Position numbers and translations under genes: made by a program. From assembly GCF_003287935.1 (NCBI RefSeq), contig NZ_CP030287.1:8682058-8746057 (forward strand): DNA of 64,000 nt, read 5' to 3'. This DNA comes from Streptomyces sp. ICC1 (GTDB lineage: Bacteria > Actinomycetota > Actinomycetes > Streptomycetales > Streptomycetaceae). Shown here one piece after another: positions 8,563 to 15,323 of this stretch. Position 1 is the stretch's first letter, and each line of letters starts with the position of its first letter. The notes under the pieces were generated by a model. It had not been told where the DNA came from, ran no database searches, and was given only the letters and a program-made list of their open reading frames with translations.

Positions 8563-8979
8563 TCAGCCGAAGAACCGCTGGAGGGTCTCCGGCGCGGGAG
8601 CCGGCTCCGCGGTCTGCGGGTCGGGCCCGTCCCCGTCGGCGGAGCCCTCGAAGGGCTTGCCGTCGGGCCGGGGCACCGGCTCGGGCGGATCCGGCGGATC
8701 GTCGTCCTCGGCGGTGTTGACCGAGGCGAACATCCAGTTGGCGGCCGCCAGGTGGTCCACGGCCGCCGCCAGCAGGTGGTCGGTCACCGACCAGTCCGCG
8801 GCCTCACCGAACAGCTCCCGGTTGAGCGAGCTGTCCCGCGGCAGGTGCTTGAGCAGGACCTGCAGGCGCCGCGAGGAGAGCTCCCCGCGGTGCCAGTCCA
8901 GCAGGTCCTTGCCGTAGTAGCGGAGCAGGTCCGCTTCGAGGGCCTCGGCGTGTTCGTCGACGAACTCGACGAGGCTCAG
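8563..8979 (-). CDS. Tail assembly chaperone, T-like extension (read by -1 frameshift)
   Basis: This frame has no convincing ribosome binding site or start codon of its own near its 5' end and overlaps the end of the gene at 8,976-9,266 in the -1 frame. Its product (FVDEHAEALEADLLRYYGKD, then SSRRLQVLLKHLPRDSSLNR and FGEAADWSVTDHLLAAAVDH) has the layout of the T portion of phage gpGT tail assembly chaperones, which is made only by programmed frameshifting. In that family the G and GT proteins chaperone the tape measure protein. A G-rich run (ctgggggaaggc on the minus strand) lies just before the zero-frame stop at the place where slippage is expected. An internal GTG at 8,787 exists but would miss the conserved core. 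Confidence 0.75.
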   Translation of the reverse strand: MSLVEFVDEHAEALEADLLRYYGKDLLDWHRGELSSRRLQVLLKHLPRDSSLNRELFGEAADWSVTDHLLAAAVDHLAAANWMFASVNTAEDDDPPDPPEPVPRPDGKPFEGSADGDGPDPQTAEPAPAPETLQRFFG

Positions 8980-9266
8980 CCTTCCCCCAGGCCGAGCCCG
9001 GTCTCCTTGCCGTACGCCTCGAGGATCGCGGCGATGTCCTGCATGGTGACGTCGTGCTGCTCGAAGCGGGAGAACTGCTTCTCGCCCATGAGGAGCCGGA
9101 GCAGACCGTCCACGTCGTTGTCGTCGAGCCCGCGCAGCCCCTGGGCGGCGGCCCGGGTGAGTTCGGTGGGAAGGGTGTACGTCTCGCCGTCCAGCTCGAA
9201 GGACCAGGTGCGGCCGAGGGCCTCCTGGCGCTGGGCGCGGGCCGCGTTGACGTCGAAGCCTGCCAT
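8976..9266 (-). CDS. Phage tail assembly chaperone (G-like)
   Basis: A 96-aa protein directly after the major tail protein in the transcribed order, the position of gpG in siphophages. It opens FDVNAARAQRQEALGRTWSF and contains RGLDDNDVDGLLRLLMGE, typical of actinophage tail chaperones. An agaggag ribosome binding site precedes the ATG. The zero frame stops at 8,976-8,978 (GLGEG then stop) and the -1 frame continues to 8,563. No tape measure gene follows, so the module is incomplete. Confidence 0.8.
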   Translation of the reverse strand: MAGFDVNAARAQRQEALGRTWSFELDGETYTLPTELTRAAAQGLRGLDDNDVDGLLRLLMGEKQFSRFEQHDVTMQDIAAILEAYGKETGLGLGEG

Positions 9267-9360
9267 GGTGGTGGGTTCTCCTCTGGGTGCGGGGAAGAGT
9301 CGGGGCGAAGAAGGGGGGCGGGGCGGCGCGAGGGCCGCCCCGCCCCCGTGGAGCGGTGGA

Positions 9361-9963
9361 TCAGAGGGCGGAGTACGCGCCGTCCTTCATGACGAAGCTC
9401 GCCAGCGGCTTGTCGTCGCCCGCGGACAGGGCGGTGAAGGTGATGCCCAGCGTGGACGCCGTCTTGCGGGCCAGCTTGATGTCGTCGGAGGCGGTGACCT
9501 GGCCGCGCGGGATGTAGAAGCGGTAGGTCACGACCGCGCCGTCGCTCGCCTTGGTGTCGGTGAACTCCAGGCCGAGGGCGCGGGCGTCCGACTTCGGCGA
9601 GTCCGCGATGTCGTAGCGGTAGATGCCGTTGGCCGGCGTGGCCTCGTCGACGACCGCGCCGCCGCCCATGAAGAACGGCAGCGTCAGCTCGTTGAACTGG
9701 AGCATCGAGAACTTGATGCTCAGGTCCCGGTCGGAGTAGGTGAAGTGGACCGGGCTGACCGCCTGCCACGAGTCGACCGGCTCGAGCTTGTCCTTCTTGG
9801 AGAAGGTGACGCCGTCCGCCGTGGTGAAGCCAACGTCCTTCCAGCTGGCGCCCCAGTCGACGTCCGGCTTGCCGGTGAAGGCGGTCGGCAGCGCCGTGCC
9901 GGCCGCGGCGACGAAGAGGCGACCGTTGCCGGCTACGCGGATCTCGGAAGAGTTTCCTGCCAT
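9361..9963 (-). CDS. Phage major tail (tube) protein
   Basis: A 200-aa protein with the character of siphophage tail tube proteins: a start (SSEIRVAGNGRLFVAAAGTA) followed by WKDVGFTTADGVTFS and a C-terminal immunoglobulin-like part. A strong aaggag ribosome binding site sits before the ATG at 9,963. Tube proteins polymerise as hexameric rings around the tape measure. It lies between the tail completion gene (10,104-10,511) and the chaperone pair, the canonical phage order. Confidence 0.85.
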   Translation of the reverse strand: MAGNSSEIRVAGNGRLFVAAAGTALPTAFTGKPDVDWGASWKDVGFTTADGVTFSKKDKLEPVDSWQAVSPVHFTYSDRDLSIKFSMLQFNELTLPFFMGGGAVVDEATPANGIYRYDIADSPKSDARALGLEFTDTKASDGAVVTYRFYIPRGQVTASDDIKLARKTASTLGITFTALSAGDDKPLASFVMKDGAYSAL

Positions 9964-10103
9964 GGTGATGCTTCTCCTTATATAGGGGTCCGCCGATCCG
10001 AACTCCGGTGCGTCCGGGGCCGGGTACGGCAAAGGCCCCGCCGGACGGCAGGGCCTTGGTCTGTGGGGCCGGCGCGCGGGGGGCGCGGCCGGCGGAGGGT
10101 GCG

Positions 10104-10511
10104 TCAGAAGACGCTGAGGGACACCTGGATCACGCAGACGTAGCGGTTGGCGCCCCGGTACACGTAGTCCGGGAGCCAGCGCGGCCCGTCCTGCTCGATG
10201 ACGTCGGTGAAGGTGTTCGGGCCGTACGTCTTGCCGAGCGCGGCGAGCAGGGCCCGCCGGGCGGAGTTGGCCAGCGTGTGCGCGGCGGCCTTGGTGGGGC
10301 CGTACACCTCGAACTCGATCAGCGGGATGTCCACGTGCAGGTCGCCGGTCCAGGCGCCGCCGCGCCGGTTGACCATGACGGCCCGCTGGGTGCCGTCGAA
10401 ACCGGCGGGCGGGCTGACGGCGACGACGGCCGTGGACAGCGCGGGATCAGCTTGGAGGACGTCGACGACCAGGGCCTCGACGTCGGGGAAGGCACTCGGG
10501 GGAGTGGTCAC
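10104..10511 (-). CDS. Phage tail completion/terminator protein
   Basis: A 135-aa protein with a GTG start preceded by gaggtgaatc. The pattern (FPDVEALVVDVLQADPAL, then IEFEVYGPTKAAAHTLANSA and a beta-rich C-terminus) fits small tail terminator or head-tail joining proteins encoded just before the major tail protein. It begins about 55 bases after an adapter junction, so the upstream phage genes (head, connector) may have been lost in assembly rather than in evolution. Confidence 0.7.
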   Translation of the reverse strand: MTTPPSAFPDVEALVVDVLQADPALSTAVVAVSPPAGFDGTQRAVMVNRRGGAWTGDLHVDIPLIEFEVYGPTKAAAHTLANSARRALLAALGKTYGPNTFTDVIEQDGPRWLPDYVYRGANRYVCVIQVSLSVF

Positions 10512-10565
10512 GACGATTCACCTCGGGCTGATGGGTGGAAGGGGGCTGTCGGGCGGTGCCCGGAG

Positions 10566-10598
10566 CGGTCCCTTCTACCCATCTCACGCTGCCGACGA
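10566..10598 (-). other. Nextera Read 1 adapter remnant (chimeric join)
   Basis: On the minus strand 28 of 33 bases match the full Nextera Read 1 adapter, starting TCGTCGGCAGCGT and ending in the mosaic end. Four of the five mismatches are read as G. It separates the modB permease from the phage tail module, so those two blocks are not shown to be neighbours. Confidence 0.92.
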
Positions 10599-11606
10599 TG
10601 TAGCCTTGGAAGAGGCGGGGGGATGGCGGCCCGGCGCCCGCGATGCCCCCGCGCCCCGCCCCCCCGCCGCCCCCGGACCCGCCGGACCCGCCGGCCGCCC
10701 CGGACCCGCCGGACCCGCCGGCCGCCCCGGACCCGGGTTGGCCGACGGGTCCGGGCCGGGAGCGTCGTCGGCGACCACCGGCGCGGCATCGGCGTCGCGG
10801 TGGGCGACGGGGGTCCCCGTCCACCTGCCGCGCAGGGCGACGAGCACGGCCATGGCGATCGCGAGCAGCAGCAGGGACACGGAGGTCGCGGCCTCGGGCC
10901 GGTCCTGGAGCAGCAGGTACACCTGGAGCGGCAGGGTCTGGGTGGTGCCGGGCAGGTTCCCGGCGAAGGTGATGGTGGCGCCGAACTCGCCGAGCGCCCG
11001 GGCCCAGGTCAGCGCGGCGCCCGCGACCAGCCCCGGGCCGACCATCGGCAGCGTCACCGTGAAGAACACGCGGACCGGCGTGGAGCCCAGCGAGGCCGCC
11101 GTCTCCTCGTAGCTCGGCTTGAGGCCGCCGAGCGCGCCCTCCAGGCTGATGACGAGGAACGGCATCGCGACGAAGGTGGCCGCGAGGACCGCACCGGAAG
11201 TGTGGAAGGGCAGCGTGATGCCGAAGGTGCCCTCCAGCCAGGGGCCGAGCAGTCCGCGCCGGCCGAAGGCGAGCAGCAGCGCCACACCGCCGACGGTGGG
11301 CGGCAGGACCATCGGCAGCAGCACGAGCGAGCGGACCAGCGCCTTGCCCCGGAACTCGACGCGGGCCAGGAGCCAGGCGAGCGGAACCCCGAGGACGAGC
11401 GAGATGCCGAGCGCCCACAGGGACACCAGCAGCGACAGCTTGAGCGCCTCGACCACACCGGGACTGGTGAGGTGCGCGCCGAGTTCGCTCCACTGGGTGC
11501 GGGCGAGGATGCCGAGCAGGGGCATCAGGAGGAACGCCACCGCGAGCACCGCGGGGATCGCGAGGGCCACGGGGGGCCGGGCGCGGCGGGTACGGACTCG
11601 GCTCAT
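10584..11606 (-). CDS. modB: Molybdate ABC transporter permease, C-terminus run into adapter
   Basis: Inner-membrane permease of the molybdate transporter. Five hydrophobic helices and the EAA loop (YEETAASLGSTPVRVFFTVT) lie within the first 250 residues. The ATG at 11,606 gives PPVALAIPAVLAVAFLLMPL as the first helix. After about residue 265 the sequence becomes GPGRPAGPAGPG repeats (10,675-10,740) and the frame finally stops inside the adapter, so the last 50-75 residues are unreliable. The ATPase (modC) that usually follows is absent. Confidence 0.85.
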   Translation of the reverse strand: MSRVRTRRARPPVALAIPAVLAVAFLLMPLLGILARTQWSELGAHLTSPGVVEALKLSLLVSLWALGISLVLGVPLAWLLARVEFRGKALVRSLVLLPMVLPPTVGGVALLLAFGRRGLLGPWLEGTFGITLPFHTSGAVLAATFVAMPFLVISLEGALGGLKPSYEETAASLGSTPVRVFFTVTLPMVGPGLVAGAALTWARALGEFGATITFAGNLPGTTQTLPLQVYLLLQDRPEAATSVSLLLLAIAMAVLVALRGRWTGTPVAHRDADAAPVVADDAPGPDPSANPGPGRPAGPAGPGRPAGPAGPGAAGGRGAGASRAPGRHPPASSKATSSAA

Positions 11607-11741
11607 GTGGGTTCCCGGCTGGTGGAACGGTGACGGCGGGTGAAGCGTAGTGCGGTGGGCGGCGGGTCCGGACACGCGGCGCGGGGCTGTCCGTCCCCCC
11701 GGACCGGGCAGCCCCGCCACGTCACCGCGTCCGGTGGCCGG

Positions 11742-12560
11742 CTACGCCTTCTGGAAGCCCGCGTCCTGGAGGATCTTCTGGGCCTCCGGGGTGCTCAGCC
11801 ACGCGACGAACGCGGCCGCGGCCTCGGCGTTCTTGGAGCCCTTGAGCGAGGCGGCCGGGTAGGAGGCCACGGCGTTCTCGGCGTCCGGGATGTCCACGAC
11901 GGCGACCTTGTCACCGGACTTGAGGGTGTCGGTCTTGTAGACCAGGCCGGCATCGGCCTCGCCCAGCTCGACCTTGCTCAGCACGGCGCGGACGTTGGGC
12001 TCCTGCGAGACCGGCTTGACCTCGATCTTCTGCGCTTCGAGGATCTGCTTGCTGTAGCGGCCGACGGGGACCTCGGGCGCGGCCAGCACGACCTTGATCT
12101 TGGTGTCGGCGAGGTCCTTGAGGCCGGCGACCTTGAACGGGTTGCCCTTGCCGGTCGCGATGACCAGGCGGTTCTTGGCGATGACGGCCGGGTCGTTCAC
12201 CTCGGTCTTGAGACCGTCCATGGTCTTGGTGTCCGCGGTGACCAGCGCGTCGGCCGGTGCGCCCTGCTTGACCTGGGCGGCGAGCTCCTGCGAACCGGCG
12301 AAGGAGAACGTGACCTTCGTACCCGGGTGGGCCTTCTCGTAGGCCGCGCCGGCGGTCTTGAAGACGTCGGTGAGGGAGGAGGCGGCGAGCACCGTCAGCT
12401 GGGCGGCCTTGGGCTCGGCGGATGCGGAGGTGCTCGGGGTGGCGGCGGCGTCGTCCTTCTTGTCGTCACCGCTGCCGCAGGCGGCGAGCGCCGGTACGAG
12501 CAGGGCGGCGGTCAGGGCGAGGGTCGCGGTGCGGCGGTTCAGGGGCAGGATCGGGGACAT
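11742..12560 (-). CDS. modA: Molybdate ABC transporter substrate-binding lipoprotein
   Basis: A 272-aa periplasmic-type binding lipoprotein. The signal ends in a lipobox (VPALAAC), followed by a Ser/Ala/Asp-rich linker. The ModA fold shows LTVLAASSLTDVFKTAG (the oxyanion-binding Ser loop), FSFAGSQELAAQVKQGAPAD and SYPAASLKGSKNAEAAAAFV. It is the first gene of the modAB pair, about 135 bases before modB. A TOBE regulator lies upstream in the same orientation. Confidence 0.93.
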   Translation of the reverse strand: MSPILPLNRRTATLALTAALLVPALAACGSGDDKKDDAAATPSTSASAEPKAAQLTVLAASSLTDVFKTAGAAYEKAHPGTKVTFSFAGSQELAAQVKQGAPADALVTADTKTMDGLKTEVNDPAVIAKNRLVIATGKGNPFKVAGLKDLADTKIKVVLAAPEVPVGRYSKQILEAQKIEVKPVSQEPNVRAVLSKVELGEADAGLVYKTDTLKSGDKVAVVDIPDAENAVASYPAASLKGSKNAEAAAAFVAWLSTPEAQKILQDAGFQKA

Positions 12561-12711
12561 GCTGGTGCTCCTCGGTCGGGTCGGCGGCCGGGCCGGTGCC
12601 GGGTCCGCGCGGTGGTGGCCCGCGCCGGGGACGGGCGGAGCGGGTACGTGGTGCGGGCGCGTGGTGCGGGCGCGTGGTGCTGAGCGGAAGCGGGTACCCG
12701 GGGTACGGGGC

Positions 12712-13107
12712 TCAGGTGCGGTCGATGTGCACGCTGGTGGACTTCACGCGGGCGGTGGCCTGCATGCCGACCTCCAGCCCGAGCTCGTCGACGGCTTCGC
12801 GGGTGAGCAGGGAGACCAGCCGGTGGGGACCCGCCTGGATCTCGACCTGCGCGGCGACGTCGCCGAGCTTGACGGCGGTGACGATGCCGGGGAAGGCGTT
12901 GCGCGCCGAGGTGTGGGTCTCCCCGTCCTCGGTGTGGGCTCCCTGGCCGACCTCGATGGAGAAGGCGGCCAGCGCCCGGCCGTCGATCAGGCGGCGGCCG
13001 CTGTCGTCGCGGTGGGTCGAGACTCGGCCGGCGTCGGCCCAGCGGCGTGCGGTGTCCGGGCTGACGCCCAGAAGGCGGGCCGCCTGACCGATGGTGTAGG
13101 ACTGCAT
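12712..13107 (-). CDS. TOBE-domain molybdate-responsive regulator
   Basis: A 131-aa protein with a MerR/excisionase-like HTH at the N-terminus (SYTIGQAARLLGVSPDTARR) and a C-terminal TOBE (molybdate-binding) domain (SARNAFPGIVTAVKLGDVAA, then LGLEVGMQATARVKSTSV). Such proteins sense molybdate and control mod genes. I prefer the ATG at 13,107 over the TTG at 13,116. No clear Shine-Dalgarno precedes either, so a leaderless transcript is possible. It lies directly upstream of modA in the same direction. Confidence 0.85.
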   Translation of the reverse strand: MQSYTIGQAARLLGVSPDTARRWADAGRVSTHRDDSGRRLIDGRALAAFSIEVGQGAHTEDGETHTSARNAFPGIVTAVKLGDVAAQVEIQAGPHRLVSLLTREAVDELGLEVGMQATARVKSTSVHIDRT

Positions 13108-13241
13108 GTGCGACAAGGTAGGGGCACATGGCCTGCATTTGCAATTCTCTTGGGATGATGTACATGGCAGATGCCACGCCTCTTGTCGTAACCGCCAAAA
13201 TCGATTCCGGTGACGCGGGTCCGGGTGGCTAGAGTCGTGGC

Positions 13242-13625
13242 ATGACTGAAGAGGGAACTGCGGGGTCGGCGCGGGTCGACGTGTGGATCTGGTCGGTCCG
13301 GCTCACCAAGACGCGGGCGATCGCGGCCGCGGCCTGCCGTGCCGGGCACGTCCGGGTCAACGGGGAGCGCGCGAAGCCCGCGCAGTCGGTGCGCGCCGGG
13401 GACGAGGTGCGGCTGTTCCACGCCGGCCGGGAGCGCATCGTGGTGGTCCGCCGCCCGGTGGCCAAGCGGGTCGGCCCGCCGGTCGCCGCCGAATGTCTGA
13501 TCGACAACAGCCCGCCGCCGCCGACCCCGGTGGAGGCGGCCGTGGTCGGCATCCGCGACCGCGGCGCGGGCCGCCCGACGAAGCGGGAGCGCCGCGAGAT
13601 CGAAACCCTGCGCGGCAACCGCTAG
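13242..13625 (+). CDS. S4-domain RNA-binding protein (HslR-like)
   Basis: A 127-aa protein with an S4 domain at the N-terminus (RVDVWIWSVRLTKTRAIAAA, then GHVRVNGERAKPAQSV), the layout of Hsp15/HslR, which binds stalled 50S-peptidyl-tRNA complexes. The C-terminus is basic (GRPTKRERREIETLRGNR). It is followed 15 bases later by a strong hairpin terminator, so it is probably monocistronic. Confidence 0.88.
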   Translation: MTEEGTAGSARVDVWIWSVRLTKTRAIAAAACRAGHVRVNGERAKPAQSVRAGDEVRLFHAGRERIVVVRRPVAKRVGPPVAAECLIDNSPPPPTPVEAAVVGIRDRGAGRPTKRERREIETLRGNR

Positions 13626-13640
13626 TGCAGTGACCTCGGG

Positions 13641-13675
13641 GAAGCCCGGTCCGGCAGTGTGCCGGGCCGGGCTTC
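13641..13675 (+). terminator. Hairpin terminator after the S4 gene
   Basis: Arms of 16 bases (gaagcccggtccggca and its near-perfect complement) around a 3-base loop, 15 bases after the stop. Stem-only terminators without a T tract are usual in Streptomyces. Confidence 0.8.
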
Positions 13676-13914
13676 GGCGTTTCCGAAGGGGGGCGGGTGT
13701 CCGGCGGCGCTGAGAAATTTTCTGCAAGGGATTGCTCCCGTTCTTCCGAGAAGGGCGGTCCCACGGGCTCTCGGAGTGCGGGAGGTGGTGAAATTCCTCG
13801 TTCACGAGGGCTTCACGCGCTGGTGACACCGCCAGTAACCTCCCCGCAAAACCTTGCGGAAAGTTTTCAACCCGCCGAAGCCGCAGGGACGTTGGCCCCG
13901 CTTCGAGGAGCAGA

Positions 13915-14031
13915 CCTTGAGATCACGCACGCGATCACGCCTCAGACGGCGGCCGACGGCCCTGGCCCTGGCCGTCGCGGGGTGCCTGGCAGCCGTACCG
14001 GCGGCCGCACTGCCGGCCCCCGGTGCCCCCG
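13915..14031 (+). pseudogene. Secreted protein, 5' end only, cut at an adapter
   Basis: A TTG start at about 13,917 behind a gaggagcag ribosome binding site opens a basic, hydrophobic signal peptide (RRRPTALALAVAGCLAAVP, AAALPAPGAP) of about 37 codons, and then the adapter begins. The upstream region contains two AT-richer motifs (ttttctgcaagg near 13,715 and ccttgcggaaagttttc near 13,852) that resemble halves of the MalR-type maltose operator of Streptomyces amylolytic genes. A secreted amylase or pullulanase is therefore possible, but nothing of the mature enzyme is present. Confidence 0.55.
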
Positions 14032-14090
14032 CTGTCTCTTATATACCTCTCCGAGCCCACTAGACTAGGCATGATTACGTATCCCGTCTT
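14032..14090 (-). other. Nextera Read 2 adapter with i7 index and P7 sequence
   Basis: A gapless match to the reverse-complemented Nextera Read 2 adapter: CTGTCTCTTATA, CCGAGCCCAC, AGAC, then an 8-base index TAGGCATG (14,066-14,073) and the start of the P7 flow-cell sequence (CGTAT, CCGTCTT). There are about six substitutions in 59 bases. The index is one I recall as Illumina N706. This is library sequence, not genome. Confidence 0.97.
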
Positions 14091-14096
14091 GTCGTC

Positions 14097-14474
14097 CGCC
14101 TGGTCGGCGGTCTTGTCGTCCCGTGTCAGGACGAACGTCCCGGTGGCGGCCGCCGTCACCACGACGGCCGAGGCCGCGATGATGGCCACGGTCTTGGTCG
14201 AGAACGGGCTCCCGCCGCGGGGCGGCTGCGGTGCGCCGGGCGGCGGCGTGCCCCCCCACTGCGGTACGGGAACGGTCGGGGGCTGTTGGCCCCATTGCTG
14301 GGGGGCGGGCTGCTGCTGCGGGTACCCGTAGCCGGGCCCGGGCTGCTGCTCGCCGTACGCCGTCGGCTGCTGCTGGTACGGGTTCGGCGTTCCCGGCTGC
14401 TGCTGGTACGGGTTCTGATGCGCGTCCTGGGGGTTCTGTTCTCCCCCGGGCGGCTGCTGCTGTCCTGGCCACAT
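14097..14474 (-). pseudogene. Pro/Gln-rich single-pass membrane protein, N-terminal part
   Basis: From the ATG at 14,474 the protein starts MWPGQQQPPGGEQNPQ, has repeated NPYQQQPG/TPNPYQQQPT units over about 75 residues, then one transmembrane helix (TVAIIAASAVVVTAAATGTF) and LTRDDKTADQADDKT before the frame enters the adapter. This is a common Streptomyces layout: disordered cytoplasmic tail, single helix, extracellular domain. The extracellular part is missing because of the join. Confidence 0.75.
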
Positions 14475-14569
14475 GGCCGGTAACGATAGTGGGAGGGGCG
14501 GCCGGGAGCCACGGCCGCCCCCGTACAGGTATGGCCAATGCCGCTTACTGGCGGGTAACATCGCGTTCC

Positions 14570-15022
14570 ATGAGCGCTGAACAGATGAACGTGGGCGAAC
14601 TGCTCGCCGCGACCGTGCCGATGGCCAAGACCCTGAACCTCCAGTTCCTGGAGACCACCCCCGAGCGCGCGGTCGTCCGGCTGCCGGACCAGCCCGACTT
14701 CCACAACCACCTCGGCGGCCCGCACGCCGGCGCCATGTTCACCCTCGCGGAGTCCGCGAGCGGCGCGATCGTCCTGGCCGCCTTCGGCGACCAGCTCTCG
14801 CGGGCCGTGCCGCTCGCGGTGAAGGCCGAGATCGGCTACAAGAAGCTCGCCAAGGGCGTCGTGACGGCCACCGCCACCCTCGGCCGCCCGGCCGCCGAGA
14901 TCGTCGCCGAACTCGACGCGGGCGGCCGCCCCGAGTTCCCCGTCACCATAGCCATCCAGCGCGAGGACGAGGCGGTGACGGGCGAGATGACCGTGGTCTG
15001 GACGCTGCGCCCCAACGCGTGA
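14570..15022 (+). CDS. Hotdog-fold thioesterase-like protein (DUF4442/PaaI type)
   Basis: A 150-aa protein with the hotdog signature FHNHLGGPHAGAMFTLAESA, in which a small-residue loop and central helix form the acyl-thioester site, and PLAVKAEIGYKKLAKGVVTA. Members of this group hydrolyse or bind acyl-CoA-like thioesters; the substrate is unknown. The ATG at 14,570 was chosen from the conserved start; no strong ribosome binding site is visible. Confidence 0.82.
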   Translation: MSAEQMNVGELLAATVPMAKTLNLQFLETTPERAVVRLPDQPDFHNHLGGPHAGAMFTLAESASGAIVLAAFGDQLSRAVPLAVKAEIGYKKLAKGVVTATATLGRPAAEIVAELDAGGRPEFPVTIAIQREDEAVTGEMTVVWTLRPNA

Positions 15023-15041
15023 CGAGCTCGTGGTGGAGGTG

Positions 15042-15194
15042 ATGGTCCTCGCCGGAGTGGGCTCGCCCCAGGACGCGGTCGAGGCCGTCGTACGGGACTA
15101 CATCGAGCGCGGCCACCGCACCGAGGCCCGGGTCCGGCTCCAGGACGAGCCCCGGCGGGACGGCGACATCGTGCAGCAGCCGCCGCAGGGCTGA
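15042..15194 (+). CDS. Small uncharacterised protein
   Basis: An ORF of about 50 codons (GSPQDAVEAVVRDYIERGHR, then TEARVRLQDEPRRDGDIVQQ) too short for most gene callers. Strong codon bias for this genome and a predicted amphipathic helix support coding. The start could be the ATG at 15,042 or the GTG at 15,030; ggaggtg overlaps the ATG. It follows the thioesterase by about 20 bases and may be co-transcribed with it. Confidence 0.5.
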   Translation: MVLAGVGSPQDAVEAVVRDYIERGHRTEARVRLQDEPRRDGDIVQQPPQG

Positions 15195-15323
15195 ACCTCG
15201 GGGCCGCGGTGGCGCGCCGGAGGCGGGCCCGCGCGGCGCACGGCGCACAGTGGGCGGCGGGAGCGGTCCGGCGCGGGCCGCTCCCGCCGCCCGGAGCCGA
15301 TGCCCGCGCCGCAGGGAGCGCCC

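Noticed and set aside
3651..13107. Sulfonate transporter, tail module and molybdate genes as one functional island
   Set aside because: An adapter lies between the tail module and modB, so the tail and molybdate genes cannot be taken as linked.
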